Shown: positions 1 through 13,500 of the stretch, piece after piece
Layout of the letters: the number at the start of each line of letters is the position of its first letter
How positions within the stretch are numbered: the stretch's first letter is position 1
DNA from: Misgurnus anguillicaudatus
Lineage: Eukaryota > Chordata > Actinopteri > Cypriniformes > Cobitidae
Assembly (NCBI RefSeq): GCF_027580225.2
Contig: NC_073346.2
Coordinates: 6,350,001-6,414,000 of the forward strand
Direction of reading: 5' to 3'
Length of the DNA: 64,000 bases
The notes under the pieces: generated by a model
Told to the model about the DNA's origin: nothing
What the model saw: the letters and a program-made list of their open reading frames with translations, nothing else
Database searches by the model: none
Position numbers and translations under genes: made by a program

Positions 1-3000
1 TAATTTCTCATGAATGTCACCGTCAGAGGGCATCTCAACTAAGAAATGCTGAAAAAACTCCTTCGCCTTCCTTTTCTCTATAAGATCTTGCTTCGTGGGT
101 GATCTAAGCAAAAGGCCAGCAAAAACTGGGGCTGAAAACAAAAGAGAAAGCAGTCATAAACATTTCAGCCTCGGACTGGATGGGATTATTCATGAACATT
201 TCTGGCAGTCCATATGCATTCCCTGGAAATCCCAGAGAAACTGTTAAATTAAACAACTGAAAGTACCAGAATGCTCCCAAATCAAAAATTTATCTTTTTA
301 AAGACCTACAAATCGTCTTTTGTTAGCAGTATTTCGTTTTAATCTTATAATGTGTCTCAGTTTATAAGCTTTTAATGTTCTCAAAATCTTTTGATTCAAA
401 GATTGACACAAAAACAGATCATGAAAGTGTTTTGTTAACGTACCTAAAATACTTAAATCCAGGCGATTATGTGCAGAGTACTTCAACAGTTCTTGAAGAA
501 AAGCAACTAAATAGTTAAAAACATTTTTATGGCACTGAGGTAGCATAGCAATAATCTGTGGAGAAAAAACAAACAAAATTTACTTTACAAATTAAAACCA
601 AATCTCTTCCACTCTTTAATGTGGGCACCTCTGGCTGTGTTCACACATACTTGGCATTACCATGTGACATGTATCTGGATGTTGAAAGACATGTAAAGGT
701 CAGTTTGTAATCTGTAACCACTAGCCCCAGGTTACGATCGGTTGTGTGGTGTGCCGCGCTGTGGTATTGTTTGTCTTGTAATGTTTAGTGTTGTGATATA
801 CAGTTGTGTGCTTAGCATTAGAAGAGGTTTTGAGGACACAGACCTGTTTACAATGAGCGCTGTCTGAGCAGCTGTCCAAGCACTGCTGATAGAAAGAGAA
901 AGGGATGACAGGTTCAGGAAGAGCATCCAGGAACAGGAGGAGGGCTTCAGCCACTGAATGATTACTCCCCGCTGATAGTTTTCAAAGTTAAGAGCCCTCA
1001 ACAGCAGGCATGACAAAATCTAAGACATTTGTAAAGTTAAGTATAGGGAAGGATACGAAGAGTGTCTAAGCAGCAGGTGTCCAGACAATCCCGAATCTCT
1101 TCAAACTCGCTGCGGAGGCCGGGCTGTTGAAAGAGATCTTCCTGCAACACACAAATCACCACAAAAGACCTCAATACAACATCTCTAAACACTCAAGAAT
1201 GGTTCAGATGAATGGCTCAGTTTTGTGTGTTTCAGGTTTAGTTCATTCCCTTCACAGATTCCTGCTGTGTGACTTCAACAATACTGACCTACAACAGCAC
1301 AGTTTAGCACAACACGCTAGACGAGGGCTTAAAGGGGACATTTCACAAGACTTTTTTAAGATGTAAAATACATCTTTGGTGTTCCCAGAGTACATATGTG
1401 AAGTTTTAGCTCAAAATACCATATAGGTAATTTATTATAAAATTGCCACTTTGTAAGTGTGTGCAAAAATGTGCCGTTTTGGATGTGTCCTTTTAAATGC
1501 AAATTAGTTAATCTCTGCACTAAATGGCAGTGCCGTGGTTAGATAGTGCAGATTAAGGGGCGCTATTATCCCCTTCTGACATCACAAGGGGAGCCAAATT
1601 TCAATGAACTATTTTTTCACATGCTTGCAGAGAATGGTTTACCAAAACTAAGTTACTGGGTTGATCACATTTTCTAGGTTGATAAAAGCACAGGGGACCC
1701 AATTATAGCACTTAAGCATGGAAAAAGTCAGATTTTCATGATATGTCCCCTTTAATGTTTTTTGTACAAACACTTTAAAGTGGACATATTTACCTGTAGC
1801 TCAAAATTAGACCGTGTGCATTCAGACCCATTTAGACAGCACGGGTCACAAATGACGATTTTCTTCCTACTGATTGAGGTGTTGTGTTTTTTTATTTCTT
1901 TTCCTTTCCCTTTTTAAAAAGCCACACAGATCCAAAATCGAAACTGAGCTGTATTGCAGTGTATCATGTAGCTCTTTATCAATGTAAACAACGTGCAAAG
2001 TAGTTGAACCAAAAAGTGCACGATTAATAAAGTTATTGGCTAAGTAAAGTAGGGAGTCGATTCTGAATCGCTGAAACGAGTCGTCATATGGATTGAATCT
2101 CCTGCCTGACGTTATCCACGCAATACGAACACTTTGCATAATAATCTCCGCCTACAGCCTTGCCCGTAGGAGAAACGAAAACTATGACCTGCCCACAGCT
2201 AGTTAGTATGTAAACATCATATCACGCTTTGTTTTCAGTTTGTGTTGTTTTCACTACCAAAGGATGAAGATATATGAAGAATCTGTGGTTAAAATTACTT
2301 TTTCAAGGAGAGAAGAAACCATATGGTTCAGGTTCAGTATCCACTTTATTTGGAACAACATGCATCTCCTAACCACAACCTGTAAGTTACATACTTGCTT
2401 AAATGAGTGTAAAATGTTGGTTTCTGTCGACTTTGTTTAAACTCTTAATATACTGTCAGAGAGACAAGTTAGCAAGCGGCTAACGCATGTGCACTAACTT
2501 AGGGTTGACATTTTTGCTATGGTCCGGTTAGCTTACATACCTGCTTAAATGAGTGTAAAATGTTAGTGTCTGTTGTCGTTTTTATTGCTTGGATTAATGA
2601 TAAATTATGTCGTTGTTTAAACTCTTAATATACTGTCAGGGAGTCACGTTAACAAGCGGCTAACGCATGTGCACTTGTGTTTACATTTTTGCTATGGTCC
2701 GGTTAGCTTACATAAATGCTTAAATGAGTGTAAAAAACGTTAGTTTTTGTCGTCGTTTTTATTGCTTGGAAATATGATGAAGGATGTGTTTTGATATAAA
2801 TCATGTAGCACTAGGTCAATACATGTTGCACTATTGGTCTGTGCCACTGATCTGTGCGGAGACTGTGTCAGTTGACCAATCAGAGCAAAGTAGGCTACTG
2901 AAAAGTGGGGTTTAGGCAGACTGAGTTGTTGAACGGTTTGGGGATCGTTTGGGGATCTCTGGGAAATAGGGTAATTTTAAATTTAAAAAAAAGAAAATTA

Positions 3001-3396
3001 CAGTGTTTTTTGACCTTGCATGCATTTAAACCTGTTGTCCAGGACTTATAAACAGTGATAGGACCCCTAAAATTAGCATCTTACTGGCTCTTTAAGGGTT
3101 AATTGTATCTGAATGCAGTGCTGTTTGTTGTTTGTTCAGGCAAAACAAAATATCTATCATTTCATTTATCTTTTGAAGCTGGTTATTTTTTTACTTATGG
3201 TACAGATTCAGTACTGATACTAAGGTATTCTGGTTCAGTACTGAAGCCAAAATGTTGGTACAGAGCCCAAAGAAAATAATGAGACCTGTTTTTTTGCATT
3301 ACGGTAGAGATGTTCGACCATCATCCATATTTCCTTTGGGATTTCTTGAGGTTTCTCAGCTTCAGATTCGTTCAGTTGACTATTTGACTTCAGAGA
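1..3396 (-). CDS. inpp5b: inpp5b exons 19-23: RhoGAP-like domain, last exon incomplete
   Basis: Exon 19 (3286-3396) encodes [20 protein letters not shown]. Exon 20 (1057-1141) encodes [20 protein letters not shown]. Exon 21 (844-971) encodes [20 protein letters not shown] and ends CKQ. Exon 22 (444-555) encodes [20 protein letters not shown] and [17 protein letters not shown]. Exon 23 (1-125) encodes [20 protein letters not shown] and [20 protein letters not shown] and is still open at base 1. The domain belongs to a RhoGAP subgroup that lacks an obvious arginine finger and mainly binds GTPases (family knowledge). Relative to human INPP5B, the carboxyl end already runs several residues past the usual stop. 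Confidence 0.93.
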
Positions 3397-6300
3397 CTAA
3401 AAACAAAAACAAACAAAAAAGTGTTGGTTTAAGCATTTTTTATAGGAAAAGGGCATCCCAAAATAAAATGCTGAGAGATATTTTCTGTAAAGCAGATATT
3501 CTCTAGTAGTTGTTACACATTGTGTACCATTTGTTTTTCTGCTTTACATTATTAGTAGGGCTGTCAAAAGATTAATCGTGATTAATCGAATACAAAATAA
3601 GAGTTTGTTTTTGCACAATATATGTGTGTGCACTGTGTGAAATTATTTTGTATATATAAATACTCACACATGCATGTATGTATTTAAGAAACTTTTATAT
3701 GTATATATTTATTTAGATTTTGATATATTTTATATTACATATACATAACATTTTTCTTAAATGTATACATGTATGTGTGTATTTCTATATTCAAAATAAT
3801 TACAAAGTGCACACACATATATTCTGCAAAAAAAAAAATTATTTTGTATTCGATTAATCGCTTTAAGTTTTTAGAGGGTATATATACACTTTACCCCTTT
3901 ATTAGCCTTTTAAACAAACTGAGTACGTAACTGAGTTTATTGATGTGCATGAAACCTGACAAAAGTAAAGCTTCTAGTGAAAGATCTCACCAGGTCTCTG
4001 ATGGTGTCCATTGACATGTCCTGTATAGGTTCTCTCAGCAGACACAGGGTACCGAGCGAAGAGCCGAAACAGCTGGGTAGATAGGAGCCTGTGACCGAGA
4101 TGAAGTAGTCTTTACCCCTCTCCAGATGAAGAATCAAGATGTCTTCAAGTGTCTCCTGGCCTGTGTTCAGCTCTGGGGCTGTGGTACGGTTCACAAACAC
4201 CTCCAGGTCGATGTCCACACTGGCACCTACAGTACACAGACAGCACAACACATTAACATCACCACCACCACCAGTCTCTGCTTGTTTTTATATCATATTT
4301 GACCTGTTGATCCGGGTAACTCCACCCACTGTAACATACTCTCACCGGCTCATTTCATGCTGGTGTAAATGGCTGATTGGCCTTTTTATTAACTATGCAA
4401 ACATTTGTTAAGAGATGTCTTGACTAAGATTAAGGTGTAAAAGTCTCACCCTGGGCCAGGAAGCCTTTAGCTGGGTTTGCTGTCAACCAGGGTTTACTGT
4501 ACGCAGGTTCATCTAACTTCCGAATGAACTCAAACTGACACGGCACCTGGCCCTCATTGTAAACGGTCACCGTATGTGCCTGATGCTGCATAAACTTCAC
4601 ATCCTTGAAATAAAACTATGATCATGGAGAAAAGAAAATCAAAATTAATTAACAATTCCAACGTGAACCGTATCAAAACCAACAGATAAACATTTACAAC
4701 AGATGAGCATTACCTCAGTCTGCGAGACAGTCACTGAAGGAATACAATCATTCTCCAGTTTGTCAATATGCCGAACAATATCCTCAAATGTTTTCTTGTA
4801 GGACTCCTCGTGCACCACCTTGATCTGTTCAGAGTAAAGATATACAGTATACATGTCATTCAAGAGTACAGAGGATGACGATTGGCTGAAGGGTAAGTAA
4901 AGTGGGCCGTCATTCTCACCCCGATCTCCATTAGAGAGCTGACAGGTTTGTGGTCACTGGTCTTTAGGGTCATGTGACTCTCATAATGAAGCGGTTTAAT
5001 GTTCTTTCCCCTCCACAGGATGCGGTCACACCACGCTGGTACTCTGCACTTCTCACTGCATACATATAAAGTCACAAAAACAAGGACTGCAGTCATTTCA
5101 TATTTTACGCAGTATATACTGAATAAGATGTTGCTAACAAAGATTATTTTGTTGACTGGACTTGTGTTTAACATACAGTACATTCTTACTGTGGCATGTT
5201 CATGTTTGGTGGTTATTATTATTAAGACGCATTACTGGATTTATTTCTCTAGTTATCGATAATAGTCACCAGTTGTTTTTGGTTGATTGTACTCGTGATT
5301 GAAGTTTGTGTTGAGGTTTATTGTCAAGTTCGCACTAATGCATTTTCGTTTGAACATGGCACGTGATAAAATAAAACAAAAAGGCACCTAATCCACAAAA
5401 CGAGACATGAGCTTGTGTTCACAAGAACAAGACGAGATTTTTACACTTTTTAAGAAATCCTCAATGAAAAAATAAATGAATGGAAAACTGAAATCACACT
5501 ATTTTGAAATGTTTTAACTAATCTATGGCTGTCCCTAACAATTATTTTGCTAATTGATAATGAAGTTATTAGATTTTTTTGGTAATAAAAATAGACCCAA
5601 GTGAGCAATAACCTTTAAAATTACATAATAATGACGATGCAATAATAATTGGTTCAAATAAACATTACAGTAATATGTAGGTAACCTTTGTAATAAAATC
5701 AGCATTATGCATTATAACAAATGCCTGCAGGGGGCCCTAAAATATCTGCTTCTGTTACTTTCACTTTCTATGCTTACTTTAGCCAAACAACGTTTGTTAA
5801 CGCATTTAAATCTTTAATATTTGTCTAATTCTTTACAATAGAAATGACACAGCCACTGTTATTCTTAAGCAAGTATATGTAGACATTAGGGGGTGGTTTC
5901 CTGGACAGGGATTATCTTAAACCATGACTAGGCCTCATCTTAATTAGGAAATATAACAAACATGCCTTAAAAACATTACTTGTGTGCATTTTGAGGCAAA
6001 ACAAAGGGCACTCATGTATTTTAAGATATGTCAGTGCAAGATGTTTTCAGTTTGGACAGCTCTCTCAATTATTTTAGTCTAGGACTAGTCTAATCTCTGT
6101 CCAGGAAACCGTCCCAAAATCATGTGAACTGAACTCCCAGTAAGAGGTTTAATCTGCTGAGACACTTCACATCTGACACTTATCAACAGACATCACAACG
6201 CGTTTCAGACGAACATTATTGGAAACCCAAACAAAAAAGCACACGCCGTGAAAGACAGAATATAATGCATTCACATATAGGTTTAGCCAGAAATTTAACT

Positions 6301-7506
6301 TTATGCTGATATTACAGTGGCCGTTTCTTAAACAGAAAGCTGCAGCCTCCAGAGGTCATATATGCAGGCTGCATACGTCATCAAAATTTTAACCAATTAA
6401 CCAAGCATTTCATTCGCAAGTCATAAGCATATTCCAACAATTTACGATTAAGTAAATATAATAGTGAACTTTATAATTGTTAATTATAGTGCAGTCTACA
6501 AATGCAACCACCAAAGGATGCAGCCTTTTGTTTGAGTAACGACCAGCATTTCACCTCCACGAGAAATCTCGTGACATAATTAATTTCGCGATACACATTT
6601 AATCTCGCGAGATCTCGTCACACCCCATCATCTATATAGGGTATGCACATGACGTCACCGTCGGCGAGAGGGACTGTGGTTACGCCCACTGAGTGGCAAA
6701 AGACAGAGCGGCAGCATTTAAGTACAGCGTGACATCGGCGAAAACATGATGAAAACGCGTCTAAATGGGAAACAGCGGTTGTGCGATAGACTGTACTAAG
6801 TTACCAGACTAACAAGAATTCCGAGCTATCGTTTAACAAAATGCCAAAAACACCGAAAGGAGAAGTAAATAGATCGTTCATTCCAACGTCCACTGACTAC
6901 AGGTGGGTTAATAATTTGCTAGTGTCACTAACAAGCAGAGGTTTTACTTTCTACTTAAAAGTTTTTTTTTCAAGTATGTATATTTTATCCATGTTTTTCT
7001 TTGGAAAACATACATTCCAAAGCATATTATCATAATTTTTACTCTTTTACATTTCATAAATAATACGTTTTTGTTTTACATTTAATATTTAAGTACATTA
7101 ATGTGCTTTTACTCAAGTAAAAGTACACAATTTTAATGTAGTTTGGTATTAAATAAATTTTAATATGCAATATTAAAGAATACACATTATGATTATATGC
7201 TTTAGAATGTAGTGAAGTTAAATTTTTCTCAAGACAAACACCACAAAAAAAGCACAGATGCTTGGAAAAGGTAACTGATGTAACTAAGTATTGTCCACCT
7301 CTGCTGTTAAGTCCAACTAAATTTAATTTAAGCTAATAATAGTCAGTTTCACTGGCATTTTCGCAGCAGCCCCTATGAAAACCAGCCATTTTGTTCCACG
7401 TTTTGACACTCAACCGGGCGAGCTCTTGCGTGGTCATGTGGAAAAGTGATGTCAATGCATACCATCTATACTTGCTTTTCAGAAAAGATCTGTCTACACG
7501 ACTGAA

Positions 7507-7591
<85 letters not shown>

Positions 7592-10500
7592 GGTGTATGT
7601 GGTTTACAGGGACATCTCCATAGGCGCAATGCATTTTATACTGTCCGAACTGTTATATTCTATTCCCCTAACCTACCCCAATCCCTAACCCCAATGTCAC
7701 AAAAACCTGTTGCCAGTCTTTAATCTATGAAAAACTACCATTTAGTATGTTTTTTTAGCTTTTCCGTTTATGGGGACACTCTCTGTGTCCCCTTAAACCA
7801 CATTTATAGCATAATAAACATGTCTATTCATGTCCTCTTAAACCACATAGACCAACACACACACCTATATAAATTACTGGATTGCACAACAGAAGGTTTG
7901 GGCATACAAATATGGTGGCGCGGTGGCTTTTGTTACGTCATGCGCAATCTATTCCAGAAAAACGCGATCATGCGATCGCATGATTTAATGCATAATCAGC
8001 CAAAGTTTGCATGCGGGGGCCGCATTTTTTCAGATACGCTGCAGATTTCTGCACGCAAAATATGCGTGGTTTGCATAATTTCAGATTCCCCACATTTTGT
8101 AGAAAAAAGTCATATATATCTTAGCAGAAAGTAGAAAAATGTTGCATTTATTTTAAACAAGCGCAGCCATGTCCCCTGCTGCTATGTGAACATTATGAAG
8201 TGACATAATTACGCAACGTGAACATAATTGAAAAGCTGCAAACCCCAATCACAGTTTTTGCAAGTTCCCGCAATTTCATTGCATAAATATCCCGCATATT
8301 CCATTGCATAAAAAATGTGCCGCGAGATCAAGGATTTTTGCCCGCAACAATCACAAAAAACTGCATTTTTCTGGAAGAACTGTAAGGTTAACTACTTGGA
8401 CCAAATTAGGAAATCTCCTAAAATCACACATTTTTTTACAAAGCAACCTCAATAAATGACTTAGCTTAAATATAAATATCTGTGTGGGTTTATTGTCTGC
8501 CAGGTGTAAAGTCTGATTTCCTGTCTTATCATTCATACCCATAGCACAAACAGTGCAGGATGAGTTACATGCAAGAGAAGATAAAGTCTTTTATGTTTTT
8601 TTGAAGGGGTAGCTGTGGTCCTGCTCTCTTACCTTGTGTCCCACTGATCTGAGCCGGTGTTATATTTATAAGTGGGCTGGAAATCAATCTCCCCCTCTGT
8701 GAAGCCCACAAACACAGCCTCTTCATCCATCTGCCTCTTTAGCTGAGAGGAGAGGAAGAGAGGATGACTTTATTGAGGCACAGATAGACAGAAAATATCA
8801 ATAGATTAAGTGTCAATCTAAACAGATATGATCAGATTGTGCAGTCTAATAAAGACATCTGCATGTATGAAGACTTTAGCTGGTCATGATTGTAAAGGGT
8901 CTCAAAATCCTTTTTAGCTATTAGGTCCTTCACATGATCTACTTCAAGATCACTTATTCTGTAGTTTAGATCTCCCAGCCACAATACGATACTGGAAATA
9001 AAACCCGTACATATACATTTATACATTCGATCAATGTAGTAGTCTTCCTAGGAACCAAACCCATGACCCTGGAGTTGCTGGCACACAATGAGATATTACA
9101 ACGAAAAGCTCTGATGTTGAATGACACATATAGTATAAACTGATCATCGTGTTGAGCTCTCTTACTTGTGTTTCATGATAGTGAGAGGTGGAAGGCTCGG
9201 GTCCAGCTGTTCAAACTGCAGCCTCCGGCAAATGTCCTTGAAGTCCTGATTGCGTCTTTCAAACTCTTCTGTGTGCGCAGCCAGGTGAGAATTCACAACA
9301 CAGATGTCCGAGTTATGAAAGCGGAAGCGAACGGCCACAGCACCTTTATTGCCCTGAATACGACATGAGCTTCATTCAAGATGTCATTCATGCAGCGCAT
9401 CTCAAGAAAGAGAAAAGTGAGGCATCTCACCAATCGGCTCATGACACCTGTGCCGACGCTCTCCGTCTGCACCTCGGAGATGTGCGCTGCATGCTCCGCC
9501 TTCACGTACATCACCAACATGATGCCCACCAGCCGAACCACTTTCACCTAAAACAAACACACGCATTTAAACACACACACATATATACATTTACGTGAAG
9601 TTTAATTTAGTTTGAAGAAACAAAGTTTTCACCAGTACCTTTCAAATGGATACTAAGTTAACAGATTACTTTATATTTTTTGAGTAAAAAGTTTAATATT
9701 AACACTCATCACACTTTGTACTAGGGCTGGGTCAGAATATCATTACTTTTTTCAACATTATTACCATTAATGCAGAGAGTGCCGAGCAGGAAGTGCGTTT
9801 TACTGTGTGTTACTCTCCTGCTCTATAGACGGTTTCAGCAGTAACAACATAAACAAGCGGCTGTCGCGGTCCGCACTTAACTTCCGGTAAACTCCGCTAA
9901 GAATAAATAACAACAAAGTCCTTTAAACGTAGTTTATTTATATAACAAGCAAAAAAACAACACAGATTACCTAGGAAACCTAAATATTTGTTATTTTCGA
10001 CGAGGCATTTGTTCAAGAGATCAGTTTAGCAACTAGTCAGACCATTAAAAAAAACGAAACCGGAAGTAAGGTTCGGATCCAGACGTGGGATAAGAGGATA
10101 AGAGAGTTATTTGAAAAATAATGCACACTTGCGGTGTAACTTGAAGCTCAAAAACTGGTATTCAGACCAACACTACTGTGTACACAACTTTTTTTATGCT
10201 CATTAACGACACAGGTTTTCCACATTAAAAAAAACTTACAATTTACAATTTTCTATTTAAATATACTTCAATAAAGTCTAATTATGTATGATTGATTGAA
10301 ATGGCTTCACTTTATTTTAGCAAAATATGTTATGGTATTAATTTTCAAATTATTATTGTAATAAGATTTTTTTTTATTAAATTGTGTTGAATTGTCAGTA
10401 AAGGCTTGAAATTATTGCATTTAAACATATCAGATCTTGCGTTTAATAAATAAAAATAGCATTTGTTGATTCAAGTATTTAAAGTGCACCTATTTCATTG

Positions 10501-13500
10501 CTAAAAACAACGTTATTTTGTGTATTTGGTATAATACAATTTGTTCGCGTGGTTTATGGTTAAAAAACAAATTTTTTTCACATACTGTACATTTTTGTAG
10601 TTCCTGATATACTGCTTAGCTCAAATGCTCTGATTTTGTACAAAAAAGCTCTGTGTCCCTGATTGGCCAGCTAATCCATACGTTGTGATTGGTCTGAATA
10701 CCTCTGACGTCAGTTGGAAATGTGACGCTCCTTTCCATGTTTAAAAGATTCACTCACAATGCAATGCTAACAGGAGTTAATTTACAGGCTGTGATGAATT
10801 ATGATAATGTCGGTCTTTACTACATCACCAATCCTAGGAAGTAGAGGTCTTCTCGGGTCTAAAGAAATGTACCCGACCCGAATCACTTTCTACCTCAACC
10901 CGACGTGCATAAATAATTTTTTTAAAAGAAAGACCCGACCTGAGATGAACCCGAGAAAATTAGACCCGAGTCCGACCCGAACTAGTAGCAATTTTATTTT
11001 AACCCGACTGGACCCGAATGTAAACGGCACTGACGTGTGTGCATTCTGCAGACCCGCACGCAGCAGTCGGACAGAAAGAAACTCTGGTGGCTTCGCAACC
11101 AATTTGGCGAGCTGCTCCATTTGTTTTACTTTGTTATCTGATGACGACACCAAGGTAACGCTAAAATGTACATTTAAAAATGACTGACATGTCTGTCTCA
11201 ATGAAAATGAACCTACCGCCAGTCACACAATGTCGCAAGCACTCTTGGAAAACAGAGGAGAGGTTTAAAAAGGACATTCACACACACACGCGCGCGAGAG
11301 AGTTCGGGTCTTCTCGGGTCCGTTCAGCAAAAACACATTCATTTTAAATTACCCGAGACCGCTATTATGGTACCCGACCCGTGTCACAGGCACATGTGAA
11401 ACTTTTAGACCCAAACCCGATCGGGTCTCGGGTCGGACCTCGGGGTTTTCGGATCTAAGTGGACCCGTGAAGATCTCTACTAGGAAGTAAACTGTTGCCT
11501 ACAATCCGTGTGTTTGTTGTAGTCCAAGAAAAGACATTTACGTTGGAGACGATAACTCACATCATCGTTTACTTTGGGGTTTGTACCTTTTGCAAAGGGT
11601 TAGCATGTACTAATACACACTTACACACCAAAGGAAATGCAAAATCTTAATTCGGACCAAAGGAAAAAAATCATGTTTGACATCTTGAAACCAAGATTTT
11701 GTGAGAATCCTCGGATGCTAACAGAAGTAGCAGACTACAATTACTAAACTACAGCCATTCAAGGAAACATATCATTTATAATGAAACAAATAAAAACAAT
11801 AATCTTATCTTTTTTGCCTGTAAAGCTATTGTTCCAATACAGTGCACACCAACTAACACTAGCTGGGTTTCCATCCAAAGTGAAGCAAATCTTTTCAAAA
11901 TTTGCAAAAAAGGAAAAACAAACAAATTCGAATATGGTGCGTTTCCATTAAGTTGTCTGAGCAAATGGCGGTAATATTGGTAACCAACAGTAAATAAAAC
12001 AAGACACACTTGGAAAATGGACACAGGAAAGCATTGGGCAAGTTATTAATGTATTGGCAGTATTGTAATTGCCAAACTAAATGCTGTGCACAGAAAAATG
12101 AATGCAGAATTTTTTATGAAGGCACTAGCAGCAAGGACATCGTGACGGCGTTGAGACCCATATATGGGTTACATCAGAATTAATTTGGCAAATGCGCTTC
12201 CATCTCCCATTATTCGCACAAATCAAAAACCACCTCGAGCAAGCGGAAAAATATTTTGCGAATTAAGGATTTTAATCATTTGTTTTTGATGTGATACTTC
12301 GAAATGCGCATAAAATCACGATGATGAAAACATAACAACAGTACTTCAAGTGTACTCCTTTATAATGGGTTAATTTCAGTCCTATATTAATCTGTGTTAT
12401 CAAACTTGTAGTTTATTTGCTTTCTTATTAAACAAGGACTAAATAAAAATGTATTATTTGGTTTTTTTTAGCTTTTACAAGGAAACATTTTACAACATAA
12501 ACATCACAAACTGTGCCGAGGACCTCCTCGTGTTCTGGCCTTCGGTTTATTTATGAATTTCAGAATAGATGAGTTTCTTGTGCAAACCTCTTTACAGTGA
12601 TCAGTTTAAATAGTTGCAAATAGTAATAGTAAATTGCTATGGCCATGTACCCAATTCTCAGAGGCATTTTGGAGAAAAAAAAGTGCAAAAAAGTATGAAC
12701 TGTTGTAATCTACAGAAAGCCCTATTAAAATATCACAATGTGAGGGCTGAGATGTCCTTACTAAAGCGTACTTGGCATCTGGATGGAGGCCCTTGTAGAC
12801 GGCTAACATCCATTCAGGTTCTTTAGGGGTGTCGTTGAAGAGGAACGCTTCTTTACTGAGGTCCAACTCCTGAAACCTACAGCACAAAACAACAACAACG
12901 CATCCTCATCATTCCTGTGAAACATAGTTTTGCATATTGTGACACTGAAGGTCATATCAAACATTACATGACTGACCCACAAAAACAGAAGGAAACACAA
13001 TCCTACATGTATATTTATTAAAAAATAATATAAAGGCTTCGGTGATCACACCTCCATTGCCTTTAGTCAGAGTTATATCCATGTTTCAACCATTATAAGA
13101 TGTCCAGGTGCTGATACAGCAGAGCAACATTAATTCATCATCATCATCATCATCTACACTTACACTCAACCGTAAGCTTCTTATGAAACTCAATGATCAC
13201 TACTTAAAGCATAACAGATGTAAAAGGTTTCGCTTGACATGCGCTCTCTTTATATATTTTACTCATCTATATGATGTTTTTTTACTGATAAAATTACAGA
13301 AAGGTCTTACCCCAAAAGATAAAAGTCTGGAGGATTTGCGGTGGATCCCAGCCATGGAATAAGACTTTCCTTTGGATTTTGACCATTTACATTGTAGGTG
13401 CCCAGAAAAAAGCTGTGAGTACATAATGAGAACACAATAATCCATCACATGAAGATGAAGAGAGAAGCGGCCGGTGCAAATAAAGAAACATCTTACAACT

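Noticed and set aside
6540..6730. CpG-containing patch with GACGTCACCG as an inpp5b promoter
   Set aside because: Lies mid-intron within the phosphatase region with no phase-compatible first exon found nearby; more likely transposon-derived.
7333..7723. Frames through the CA repeat
   Set aside because: Poly Cys-Val or His-Thr translation of a dinucleotide repeat.
10801..11201. Opposed 128- and 103-residue frames
   Set aside because: Fall inside the hAT-type MITE with ACCCGA subrepeats; composition artefact.
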